From the NCBI GenBank assembly GCA_031732755.1, contig JAVMKI010000075.1, positions 1 to 64,000 of the forward strand: a DNA stretch of 64,000 nt, given 5' to 3'. The notes under the pieces are model-generated. The model was given only the letters and a program-made list of their open reading frames with translations. It was not told the DNA's origin and searched no databases. Each line of letters starts with the position of its first letter. The stretch's first letter is position 1. A program made the position numbers and the translations under genes. The DNA is from Contendibacter sp031732755 (GTDB lineage Bacteria; Pseudomonadota; Gammaproteobacteria; Competibacterales; Competibacteraceae). Shown piece after piece: positions 1-7,981 of the stretch.

Positions 1-297
1 CCATGCCGCGCCGCTATCCCATCCTCGATCATCGGAAAAGTCGAACATCGCGTTATCATTGATATTCAGTAGACCGAGGGGCGATGCCGTCGCGCGTTCG
101 TAAAGGACCCAGGCGACATCGGCGACGCTCCACATGATTACCAACGTCATCAACACAGCCAGCACCCGCACGCAGAAGCGGATGATCACGTGCAGCCAGT
201 GAATCAGCGGCTCCTCGTTTTGATCAATACTCAGCCCCTCAGCGTGATCTTGATCGGGTAGCGTAGAGGGATCGGAAGGATCAGAGGGTTTTTCCAT
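1..297 (-). CDS. PsiE-like membrane protein, 5' part only
   Basis: Reading leftward from the ATG at 297 the frame stays open for 99 codons to the window edge. The first ~30 residues are acidic and proline/serine rich. A hydrophobic helix follows at about residues 41-58 (VLAVLMTLVIMWSVADVAWVL), then LGLLNIND. This pattern resembles the phosphate-starvation-inducible PsiE-like family as I remember it. After NIND the family normally continues into another hydrophobic stretch, but here the last 20 residues are polar, so a frameshift or a divergent relative is possible. The gene is divergent from the ABC operon that begins at 374. The family call is tentative because most of the gene lies outside the window. 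Confidence 0.45.
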   Translation of the reverse strand, partial: MEKPSDPSDPSTLPDQDHAEGLSIDQNEEPLIHWLHVIIRFCVRVLAVLMTLVIMWSVADVAWVLYERATASPLGLLNINDNAMFDFSDDRGWDSGAAW

Positions 298-343
298 AGT
301 GGCTCCAGCGACAATGGGATCGGTGGTGGTCCGGCGCTACTAA

Positions 344-362
344 TATGATAGTTTTCATCATA
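344..362. promoter_or_regulatory. Inverted repeat in the divergent intergenic region
   Basis: TATGAT and ATCATA form a perfect 6-bp inverted repeat separated by 7 bases. It sits 11 bases before the ATG at 374 and overlaps AT-rich -10-like sequence (TAATAT at 341-346). The position would suit an operator for either divergent gene. No matching regulator is visible nearby, so function is inferred from placement alone. Confidence 0.3.
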
Positions 363-373
363 CCGCTCCCTTC

Positions 374-1357
374 ATGCCAATACTTGCTGAAACTGCCATG
401 ACTGGGGAAATGCTGGTCGTGGTGGAGCGATTGAGCCGCCGTTACGGTGAGACCCAGGCGGTGGACGCTATCAGCTTCACCCTGGAACGCGGTCAGATTC
501 TGGGCTTTCTTGGCCTCAATGGCGCGGGCAAATCCACCACCATGCGGATGCTGGCCGGCGTACTGGCTCCGGATACCGGGCGTATCGCGATCGGTGGGAT
601 CGACCTGTTGGATCAGCCGCGACAGGCTAAGCGGGTTATCGGTTATCTACCCGAGCAGCCGCCGCTCTATCGCGAATTGACCGTGGACGAACAATTGCGC
701 TACAGCGCGCGCCTGCATGGACTTGGTGGCGTGACCAGCCAGCGGGCCATGGCGTGGGTCAAGGAGCGGTGCGGTTTGAGGGATGTCGGTCAACGGCTGA
801 CCGGCAACCTGTCCAAGGGTTACCGGCAAAGGGTCGGTATCGCCCAGGCCTTATTGCACGATCCACCGGTGCTGATCCTGGACGAGCCGACCGTCGGGTT
901 GGACCCGATTCAGACACGGGAGATTCGCGCCCTGATTTGCGAACTCGGGCAGGAGCGCGGCATTATTTTATCGACGCATCTGCTGTCGGAAGTTCAGGCC
1001 ACTTGTAGCCATGTTCAGATCATCCGGGCTGGACAGTTGGTTTTTGCGGGCGCGCTGGCCGAATTACAGCAGCGACGGCAATCCACTTGTGTGCGGGTTG
1101 GGCTGAATGCGCCGCCGCCTGTGGCGGAGTTGGCGCAATGGCCGACCATTAGCCGGGTCGAGGAACTAGGCAGTGGTCAGTTTCGGCTCCATCACGCCGC
1201 TGGCGCTGCGCCCACACGGGAGCTGCTCGATCAGGCCCGCGCTGACAGCTGGGAATTGTGGGAGCTGACGCCGGAACAAGCGAGTCTGGAGCAAATCTTT
1301 GTCGAACTGATGCTGGAACAGGAGTCTATTCATGATCCGGTTGATCGCGGCCCGTGA
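374..1357 (+). CDS. ABC transporter ATP-binding protein, GldA/NatA type
   Basis: This is the ATPase of an ABC-2 type exporter. Walker A (LNGAGKST) is near residue 48, the signature LSKGYRQRVG near 146 and Walker B (VLILDEPTVGLD) near 166. A ~100-residue C-terminal extension is typical of the CcmA/GldA-like group. The next two genes encode its permease and a GldG-like auxiliary protein, so the three probably form one inner-membrane complex of unknown substrate. Its 3' end overlaps the permease gene by 26 bases, which points to translational coupling. In-frame ATGs also occur at 398 and 413. None has a clear ribosome binding site, so the start is uncertain. Confidence 0.9.
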   Translation: MPILAETAMTGEMLVVVERLSRRYGETQAVDAISFTLERGQILGFLGLNGAGKSTTMRMLAGVLAPDTGRIAIGGIDLLDQPRQAKRVIGYLPEQPPLYRELTVDEQLRYSARLHGLGGVTSQRAMAWVKERCGLRDVGQRLTGNLSKGYRQRVGIAQALLHDPPVLILDEPTVGLDPIQTREIRALICELGQERGIILSTHLLSEVQATCSHVQIIRAGQLVFAGALAELQQRRQSTCVRVGLNAPPPVAELAQWPTISRVEELGSGQFRLHHAAGAAPTRELLDQARADSWELWELTPEQASLEQIFVELMLEQESIHDPVDRGP

Positions 1358-2087
1358 ATGGCGCAGCCTGTTTCTGTCGCCGCTGGCCTGGACGCTGTTG
1401 GCCGTGACCCAGGCGCTGCTGGCCTGGATTTTCATCATCCTGGTAAATGATTTTCAGAATGCACAGGGGCGGTTGGCCGGCCTGGAGCATGTCCCCGCTG
1501 GCGTGACCGATTTGGTCGTCGCGCCGCTGTTTCGCGTCACTGCCTGGGCACTGCTGCTATTGACACCCTTGCTGACCATGCGGTTGTTCAGCGAGGAACG
1601 ACGTACCGGCACGCTCGATCTGCTGTTGTCGGCACCGGTGAGCGCGAGCCAAATCGTTCTGGGCAAATATCTGGGTGTTCTGGCTTTTTTGCTCGGTGTG
1701 GTCGCGCTGACGGCGCTAATGCCACTGGTGTTGGCGACCGGCGCGGCGCTCGATGGTGGCAAGCTGTCGGCTGGGTTGCTGGGGTTGGGCCTGCTCGCCG
1801 CTAGTTTTGCGGCCGCTGGCTTATATCTGTCTTCACTCACCACGCAACCACTGATCGCTGCCGCGGCCACCCTCGGCTTACTGTTGGCGTTCTGGATCGT
1901 CGATACCATCGGCACGGGTCAGGGAGTCGCCAGCCAACTGTTCGGCTATTTGTCGCTGCCGCGCCATAATGACGCCCTGCTGCTTGGTCTGGTGCGGAGT
2001 GAGGATGTGGCCTATTACCTGCTGTTCAGCGCGACATTCCTGGGACTGGCCATCCGCCGACTCGACAGTCTCCGGTTACAGGATTGA
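1332..2087 (+). CDS. ABC-2 type permease, GldF-like
   Basis: This 251-residue protein has about six hydrophobic segments, starting with a helix near residues 17-37 and another near 70-85. It carries the RLFSEERRTGTLDLLLSAPV stretch that I associate with the GldF/NosY group of ABC-2 permeases. A GGAG lies 8 bases before the ATG. The gene overlaps the upstream ATPase gene and is followed 3 bases later by the GldG-like gene. It is presumably the membrane channel of this transporter; the substrate cannot be told from the sequence. Confidence 0.88.
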   Translation: MIRLIAAREWRSLFLSPLAWTLLAVTQALLAWIFIILVNDFQNAQGRLAGLEHVPAGVTDLVVAPLFRVTAWALLLLTPLLTMRLFSEERRTGTLDLLLSAPVSASQIVLGKYLGVLAFLLGVVALTALMPLVLATGAALDGGKLSAGLLGLGLLAASFAAAGLYLSSLTTQPLIAAAATLGLLLAFWIVDTIGTGQGVASQLFGYLSLPRHNDALLLGLVRSEDVAYYLLFSATFLGLAIRRLDSLRLQD

Positions 2088-2090
2088 ACC

Positions 2091-3446
2091 GTGCGACTCG
2101 ATCCCTCCCTACGGTGGCGGCTGTGGTGGCAAAACCAGCTTTTTATCTTGCTGTTCGCGCTGATGATCGGCTTGCTGGCTTGGCTGAGCACCCGCTACTC
2201 GCAACAGGCGGACTGGACCGCGAATGGGCGCAATACGCTGTCGGCGGCCAGTCAAGCGCTCCTGGCCAGCATGAAAGAGCCAATCCAGGTGACCGCCTAT
2301 GTCCGCGAGCAACCCGCCTTGCGCGACGCCATCGCGCGGGTGATCAGCCGTTATCAACACTACAAGCCTGACTTGACTCTCCACTTCGTCAATCCCGATC
2401 TGTTGCCGGATCGAGCGCGCGAGTTGGGGATTACCGGGGATGGGCTGTTGTACGTGGACTATCGCGGGCGCGGTGAAAAGCTCCAACAACTCAACGAGCA
2501 GGCGCTGACGCAGGTTTTGCAACGTCTGAGCCGTCCGGGAGAACGGGTTGTGCTATTTCTCGACGGCCACGGCGAACGTAAACCGCTGGGTGTCGCCAAT
2601 CACGATCTAGGAACGTTCGGTCGAGAATTGGAGAAAATCGGGATTCGGCCACGCCCGTTCGATCCGGCGCTGGAAACGCGCATTCCCATGGACGCCGCCG
2701 CCTTAGTGATCGCCGGGCCGCGCACGCCATTGTCACCGGCTACGGTGGAGGCGATCCTGGAATACGCGCGGCAGGGGGGCAACCTGCTCTGGCTGCGCGA
2801 TCCAGATGAGCCGGCTTTCCTCCAACCGCTGGCGGCGGTGTTGGGCATTGCTTTTCTGCCCGGTGTGGTGGTGGACGCGGACGCGCCGAGTTTGGGGATC
2901 AAGAATCCTACCTTTATTCCCATCGCCGATTATGGCCCGCATCCGATCACCGAAAAGCTGCGCGTTCCCGCGCTATTGCCCCAGGCGGCGGCGCTGACCC
3001 TTCAACCCGCTGCGGGTTGGACCACTACGGTCCTGCTGGAAAGCCAGGCCCGGAGTTGGACCGAAACCGGGTCGTTCAATGGGCCGCTGCGGTTCGATCC
3101 CGACAGCGCCGAACGGTCGGGGCCGTTGACCGTAGGCGTGGCGCTGTCCCGGCCCCGGCCCGACGCCGCCCCGCGGCAGCAACGGGTCGTCGTGATCGGC
3201 GACGGCGATTTCCTCTCGAATACCTATCTGGGCAACGGCGCCAATCTGGAGCTAGGCCTGAATATGTTCAATTGGCTGGCTTGGGATGATACCCCGATCC
3301 TTATTCCGCCCCGGACAGTGCCCGATCCAAACCTGGACCTGTCAGCGAGTGCGCTGGCGTTGATGGCGGCGGTGTTCCTGATCGGCCTGCCGGGAATGTT
3401 GCTGGCTAGCGGTTGGCTGATCTGGTTTCGGCGGCGGCGACGTTAA
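2091..3446 (+). CDS. GldG-like ABC transporter auxiliary protein
   Basis: The 451-residue protein has one N-terminal membrane helix (about residues 16-35), a large periplasmic region and one C-terminal helix (about 420-445) followed by RRRRR. The region after the first helix (NTLSAASQALLASMKEPIQV) matches the layout of the GldG/ABC_transp_aux family, which accompanies ABC-2 exporters. The start is a GTG, with AGGA about 9 bases upstream. It follows the permease gene by 3 bases. In Bacteroidetes, GldAFG supports gliding; here the same architecture occurs without gliding genes, so only a role as transporter partner is proposed. Confidence 0.82.
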   Translation: MRLDPSLRWRLWWQNQLFILLFALMIGLLAWLSTRYSQQADWTANGRNTLSAASQALLASMKEPIQVTAYVREQPALRDAIARVISRYQHYKPDLTLHFVNPDLLPDRARELGITGDGLLYVDYRGRGEKLQQLNEQALTQVLQRLSRPGERVVLFLDGHGERKPLGVANHDLGTFGRELEKIGIRPRPFDPALETRIPMDAAALVIAGPRTPLSPATVEAILEYARQGGNLLWLRDPDEPAFLQPLAAVLGIAFLPGVVVDADAPSLGIKNPTFIPIADYGPHPITEKLRVPALLPQAAALTLQPAAGWTTTVLLESQARSWTETGSFNGPLRFDPDSAERSGPLTVGVALSRPRPDAAPRQQRVVVIGDGDFLSNTYLGNGANLELGLNMFNWLAWDDTPILIPPRTVPDPNLDLSASALALMAAVFLIGLPGMLLASGWLIWFRRRRR

Positions 3447-3448
3447 AC

Positions 3449-3991
3449 ATGAACGCGCTCGCGCGTCGATACTGGCTGAATGTAGGTCTGCTGGGAATCG
3501 TCAGTGGATTGGTGGCGCTGGTGGTGATCGAACCGGGTCGGGACCGGTTCGCGATGATTCCGCCGCTGCTGGAATTGCCCGCCGAGCGCATCGAGCGTAT
3601 TGTGGTCGAACGACTAGGGCAGGAGCGGTTGGCGTTCGAGCGGCGCGCGGGGCAATGGTGGATGACCGCGCCAGAGCAGGGACCAGCCAATCCGGTGTTG
3701 ATTCGCCCGATTCCGCAACTTACCGAGGCGCGCTGCGCGCCGAGCTATGCCGTCGCCGACCTGGATTTGGCCCGCTTGCGGCTTGATCCGCCCCGCTTGC
3801 GGTTATGGCTGAATGGGCAGGAAATTCACTTTGGCGACACCGTTCCGACCGATGGCCAGCGTTATCTGCGAGTCGGTGGAACCGTCCATCTATGTCCCGA
3901 CCGCTGGTATTCACTGTTGACCAGCGCCGCCGCGAGTTTTCTGACCGCGCCTATCGAGTCCTCAATGTTGAACACTGTGCGGCGCGACTGA
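3449..3991 (+). CDS. DUF4340-like membrane-anchored protein
   Basis: This 180-residue protein has an N-terminal membrane helix (about residues 10-27) and then a soluble part beginning with a segment that pairs substrate-like strands (IVVERLGQERLAFERRAGQWW). That pattern is typical of DUF4340 proteins, which commonly follow GldG-like genes. It is shorter than many DUF4340 proteins. The ATG is 2 bases after the GldG-like stop. Its own stop overlaps the mutM start (TGATG), so all five genes from 374 appear to be one transcriptional unit. Confidence 0.65.
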   Translation: MNALARRYWLNVGLLGIVSGLVALVVIEPGRDRFAMIPPLLELPAERIERIVVERLGQERLAFERRAGQWWMTAPEQGPANPVLIRPIPQLTEARCAPSYAVADLDLARLRLDPPRLRLWLNGQEIHFGDTVPTDGQRYLRVGGTVHLCPDRWYSLLTSAAASFLTAPIESSMLNTVRRD

Positions 3992-4806
3992 TGCCCGAAC
4001 TGCCCGAAGTCGAAACCGTCCGCCGTGGTCTCGCGCCACATCTGACTGGCCAGGTCGTGACCGGGGTGGTGGTGCGGCAACCCCGGCTGCGTTGGCCAGT
4101 GCCGGACGAACTGGCGGCGCAACTGCTGGGGCAAATCATCCAGCGGGTCGAGCGCCGGGCCAAATATCTATTGCTGCGCACCGACGCTGGGACCGTCATT
4201 CTCCATTTGGGGATGACCGGACGGCTGCGCCTCCTGCCCGCCGCCACACCGTTGCAAAAGCACGATCATGTGGATCTGACGCTGGCCAGCGACCACTGTC
4301 TGCGGTTCAACGACAGCCGTCGGTTCGGCGCAGTGTTGTGGACCACGGAGTCGCCAGAACGGCATTCGCTGCTACAAGCGTTGGGACCGGAACCGTTCGA
4401 CGCCACTTTTTCCAGCATCTATCTTTACCAGCGCGCGCAAGGCCACACTTCCGCCGTCAAGACCTTTATCATGGACAACCGCATTGTGGTCGGGGTGGGC
4501 AATATCTACGCCAACGAAGCGCTGTTCGCCGCCGGCATCAGCCCATTGCGACCAGTAGACCGGCTTACCGAGGCGGAATGCGACCGGCTGGTGGTGGCAA
4601 TTCGGGAAATTCTCACCGAAGCGATCCGCCAGGGCGGCACGACGTTGCGGGATTTCATCGGCGGCGATGGCGAACCCGGATACTTTCAGCAATCCCTGCG
4701 CGTCTACGGTCGTCATGGACTCCCTTGCGCGGCTTGCGGCCAACCGATCCACCGCTGTCGAATCGGCCAGCGGGCAACGTACCACTGCCCGCGCTGCCAA
4801 TCCTAG
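3991..4806 (+). CDS. mutM: Formamidopyrimidine-DNA glycosylase (Fpg/MutM)
   Basis: Fpg removes oxidised purines such as 8-oxoguanine and then cleaves the backbone by beta/delta elimination. The protein begins MPELPEVETVRRGL, giving the catalytic Pro2 and Glu3. The C-terminus has the zinc finger with cysteines at 246, 249, 266 and 269. Length (271 residues) is normal and all key elements are intact. The start overlaps the previous stop by one base, and the 3' end overlaps the convergent gene by 4 bases. Linkage to the upstream ABC operon looks positional rather than functional. Confidence 0.97.
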   Translation: MPELPEVETVRRGLAPHLTGQVVTGVVVRQPRLRWPVPDELAAQLLGQIIQRVERRAKYLLLRTDAGTVILHLGMTGRLRLLPAATPLQKHDHVDLTLASDHCLRFNDSRRFGAVLWTTESPERHSLLQALGPEPFDATFSSIYLYQRAQGHTSAVKTFIMDNRIVVGVGNIYANEALFAAGISPLRPVDRLTEAECDRLVVAIREILTEAIRQGGTTLRDFIGGDGEPGYFQQSLRVYGRHGLPCAACGQPIHRCRIGQRATYHCPRCQS

Positions 4807-6107
4807 CGCCCTTCCGGCAGTGTCGGCTCGGAGGGCGGGGTCGGCGGCGCGGATTCGGGAGAAGGCGCGGGAGATTCCGACGACGGCATGGCGAGTGGAG
4901 TGGTGGACTGGGCTGGTGGGGACGCGCATCTCTTGACGGACGGCGCGTAGCTCATCATCACCGCGACCGTATCTTCGCCGCCAAAGCGTTTGATCGCCAC
5001 CGCCAAGGGTAACCGGTTCTCGCGCAAGGCCTGCAAGCCAGGGTCATCCTTGACCGCAACCATGATCAGATCGCGAATTTGCCCAAACCGGCTAGCGCTG
5101 GGTTCGGCGTCCTGATAACCGCTGGCGGCGGCGCGAATCTCGCCCCGATTGGCTTCGCTCAGACCGTCTTGCCAGTCGGCGTTATTCCCAGCGGCTAGCC
5201 CCATGAGCGCTGCGGTGGCGCGGGCGACCGCAGTCTTCTCAACAGCGGTCCGCGACTGGTCCCGCGCCACGGATTCCGGGGGCACGCTGATCACGTCGAC
5301 GGCGTAGCCCACCAGCGCTAGTTCACCGGTAGCATTGACCACGATCAGCCGGTTGCCGACCGGTGGAATCAGTCCACTCTCAACCTCGATCTGAGTCTGC
5401 CTCAGTCCTTCCCGCAGCGATGTCGCCTCCATGGCGCTGGCCGTGGGCCGTGTCAACCGGGTCGCGGTTTTGGGCGTTGCGACCAGATGAACCCGAAGCG
5501 CCTGGACGGCCACATCGTCCTCGACCGCATAGGCCACAAAACCGCGCGCCAGAATATCCAACGCCTGCTCGTGGCGTTCCTGGTCGTTGGTAGCGAGGTT
5601 GACCAGCGCCAGGCGAATAGCGTCATTCTGCTCCAGGATTGTGGTGATTCGGTGTTGGGCTTCCGGCGTCAGCGCCTGCAGGCAACGGTGCAGATGGGCT
5701 CGCGCATCGGTGAACGCCTTGAAATGCGTCTCACGCTTGGTCTGGTGGATCGAGACTGGTTGCTGGCCGGCAACCGCATAGGAAGCCATGCCAGTCGCTA
5801 CCCAACCAAAGCCGTGATGGCCAAAGCGAATGGACTGGCAGCCAGCGGTGCGTTGGCGGATCGCGGCGGCGATGGCGTCCTGGGCCGTTTTGGCGTGAAG
5901 CGCCATTTCTCCGGTCGTCTCATTTTTAGCCAACCGCGCCCGGCTGGCGCCGCGCGGCGGTGGGATCGGCGTGGCGGCGGACGCCGGTAGTAGCGCCGTG
6001 AATTCCTCGGCATCGGGTTTGGCGGCCAGCGCTGGTATCGGTGTTAGCCAGGACAGACCGCTGATGAGAAAGCACCAACAAAAGCAAACGCGCAGGGTCC
6101 GCCTCAT
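4803..6107 (-). CDS. Exported protein of unknown function
   Basis: I do not recognise this family. From the ATG at 6107 the product is 434 residues. It has a signal peptide (MRRTLRVCFCWCFLISGLSW, cleavage probably after ALA near residue 29), a mixed alpha/beta body and a proline/serine/glutamate-rich tail over the last ~40 residues. Two cysteines in the mature part (AGCQSI and HRCLQAL) could form a disulfide. The frame is open upstream to 6506, but those residues belong to the antisense of the HD-GYP gene, so I took the start that creates a signal peptide. It lies 80 bases downstream of the HD-GYP gene and may be cotranscribed with it. Confidence 0.75.
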   Translation of the reverse strand: MRRTLRVCFCWCFLISGLSWLTPIPALAAKPDAEEFTALLPASAATPIPPPRGASRARLAKNETTGEMALHAKTAQDAIAAAIRQRTAGCQSIRFGHHGFGWVATGMASYAVAGQQPVSIHQTKRETHFKAFTDARAHLHRCLQALTPEAQHRITTILEQNDAIRLALVNLATNDQERHEQALDILARGFVAYAVEDDVAVQALRVHLVATPKTATRLTRPTASAMEATSLREGLRQTQIEVESGLIPPVGNRLIVVNATGELALVGYAVDVISVPPESVARDQSRTAVEKTAVARATAALMGLAAGNNADWQDGLSEANRGEIRAAASGYQDAEPSASRFGQIRDLIMVAVKDDPGLQALRENRLPLAVAIKRFGGEDTVAVMMSYAPSVKRCASPPAQSTTPLAMPSSESPAPSPESAPPTPPSEPTLPEGR

Positions 6108-6187
6108 CAGGATGACTCCCTGGCAGTAATGCGTGGCGAGAATATCCTGGAAAACGGCAAAGTGATCACTGAATCCTTGATGAGCGA

Positions 6188-7822
6188 CTAGGGAACGTAA
6201 CCAGGAATCTGGTTCACGTCGACCGCATCGATCTGCTCGGGCTTTAGATAACGCTGGGCGTAATCCAGCCAGACGCCGTCGCGGACGAAGATGTCGAACA
6301 GGTCGGGGTCGATCCGGCGATCGCGCACCATCCAGCCGAGGATATTCATCACTTCGCTGAGCGGCTTGCCCGGCTTGTAAGGCCGGTCGCTGGCGGTCAG
6401 GGCTTCGAACACGTCGGCCAGACAGATGATGCGGGCTGGCGTGGGCAATTCCGCTTCGCCCAGGCCACGATGGTAGCCGCGGCCATCCAGTTGTTCGTGA
6501 TGGCAACCGGCGTATTCGGGCACGTTGCGCAAGGTCGTGGGCCAGGGCAGGGTGCTCAACATCCGCAGAGTCAAAGCGACGTGTTCCTCGATAATGATGC
6601 GTTCGTCCGGATTTAGAGTGCCTTTGGCGATACAGAGATTGCGCGCTTCGTCCTCGGATAAAAAGTTTTGCTCCTGGCCATCCGGCCCGACCCAGCGGTG
6701 GGCGGCGATGCGTTGAATCTGTGCCTGATCCTCGGGCCGCATGAATTCGCTGCCGGTGTTACTGCGGCGCAGGTGTTCCCGGTCGCGGTCCAGTTCGGCC
6801 AACCGTTGCTGAAGCCGCTGTTCCAGCGCTGGAATCGCTGCCGTGTCGCCGCGTTCCAGCGCCGCCCATTTCTCTTTCAACAAAGCGATCTCGGCATCGC
6901 GCTTGAGGACTTCAAAGCGAGTGTCCACGAGGGCGATGCGGTCGAACAGGGTTTCCAGCTTGGTCGCCTTATCCACGACATGCACCGGTGTGGTGATCTT
7001 GCCACAATCGTGCAGCAGGCCAGCGATCTTGATTTCGTATAATTCCTCGGGCGTGGGGCGAAAATCTTTCAGCCGTCCCCGGTCGGAGCGGCGCGCCGCC
7101 TCAGCGATCATCATGGTCAGGATCGGCACTCGCTGACAGTGCGCGCCGGTGTAAGGGGATTTATGGTCGATCGCGGTGTTGATCAACTCGATCAGCCCCT
7201 CGAATAGGTTCTGAAGCTGAGCGATCAACTGATGGTTGGTCAGGGCGATGGCGGCTTGGGAGGCCAGCGATTCGGCCAATTGCCGATCCGCCGGCGAGAA
7301 CGTGCGCACCTGACCCGTCTCCGGATCGAGAGCGTTGATCAGTTGGAACACGCCGATGATGCGGCCTTCATGGTTCTTCATCGGCACGGTCAGGAAGGAA
7401 CGGGAGCGATAGCCGGTCCTCTGGTCGAAACGGTGCGTGCCGGAAAAATCGAAATCCTGATCCGCGTAAGCGTCGTCAACGATGACCGTCGTATCGTGCA
7501 GCACGGCGTAGGTGACCACCATGTTGTTGTTGGGCTGACCGGTCGCGTCATACAGGGAAATCGGCGGGAAGGGAATGGGCGCGCCGGAAACTCCGCCCAG
7601 GTGAAGCTGGAGTGAGTCGTTGCGCAACACTTCGAAGTGCAGTTGTCGATGGTCCTCGTCCAGCCGGTACAAGGTGCCGCCATCGGCGTTCAACAGGCTT
7701 TTGGCCGCCGTCAGGATAGCTTCCAGCAACTTCGGCGTATCCCGCTCCCGGGATAGCGCGATGCCGATCCGATTGAGCTGGTCCAGGCACTGCAAGGGAT
7801 CTCTGGAATGGGAGGGATGCAT
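6188..7822 (-). CDS. GAF and HD-GYP-type phosphohydrolase
   Basis: The 544-residue protein has a GAF sensory domain (about residues 15-190) followed by an HD-GYP-type domain, the class that usually degrades cyclic di-GMP. The metal motif LLHDCGK is near residue 269, and HHEQLDGRGYH is near 440. The signature proline is a histidine here (GYH). About 110 residues, partly coiled coil, separate the two motifs, more than in the classic domain; I recall such an insert in one GAF-HD subfamily. ATG 7822 is preferred to TTG 7828 because AAAGG lies 7 bases before it. Cyclic di-GMP hydrolysis is likely but not certain. Confidence 0.85.
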   Translation of the reverse strand: MHPSHSRDPLQCLDQLNRIGIALSRERDTPKLLEAILTAAKSLLNADGGTLYRLDEDHRQLHFEVLRNDSLQLHLGGVSGAPIPFPPISLYDATGQPNNNMVVTYAVLHDTTVIVDDAYADQDFDFSGTHRFDQRTGYRSRSFLTVPMKNHEGRIIGVFQLINALDPETGQVRTFSPADRQLAESLASQAAIALTNHQLIAQLQNLFEGLIELINTAIDHKSPYTGAHCQRVPILTMMIAEAARRSDRGRLKDFRPTPEELYEIKIAGLLHDCGKITTPVHVVDKATKLETLFDRIALVDTRFEVLKRDAEIALLKEKWAALERGDTAAIPALEQRLQQRLAELDRDREHLRRSNTGSEFMRPEDQAQIQRIAAHRWVGPDGQEQNFLSEDEARNLCIAKGTLNPDERIIIEEHVALTLRMLSTLPWPTTLRNVPEYAGCHHEQLDGRGYHRGLGEAELPTPARIICLADVFEALTASDRPYKPGKPLSEVMNILGWMVRDRRIDPDLFDIFVRDGVWLDYAQRYLKPEQIDAVDVNQIPGYVP

Positions 7823-7869
7823 GGGCAAGCCTTTCTTCCCAGTTGGGAAGGATGAAACGGATTTCCAGT

Positions 7870-7875
7870 ATTATA
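7870..7875 (-). promoter_or_regulatory. Candidate -10 box for the HD-GYP gene
   Basis: The minus strand reads TATAAT here, 47 bases before the ATG at 7822. I could not find a convincing -35 element at the usual spacing, so this is a weak prediction. Confidence 0.3.
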
Positions 7876-7981
7876 GTCACGCGCCCGGAATGGCGAACGG
7901 CGTTTGCGGGGTAGTGGCCATTACCATGACAACGCCTTCGTCCAGGTGGGTTCGTTTCCATGGCTACAATCGCGGGACTTT

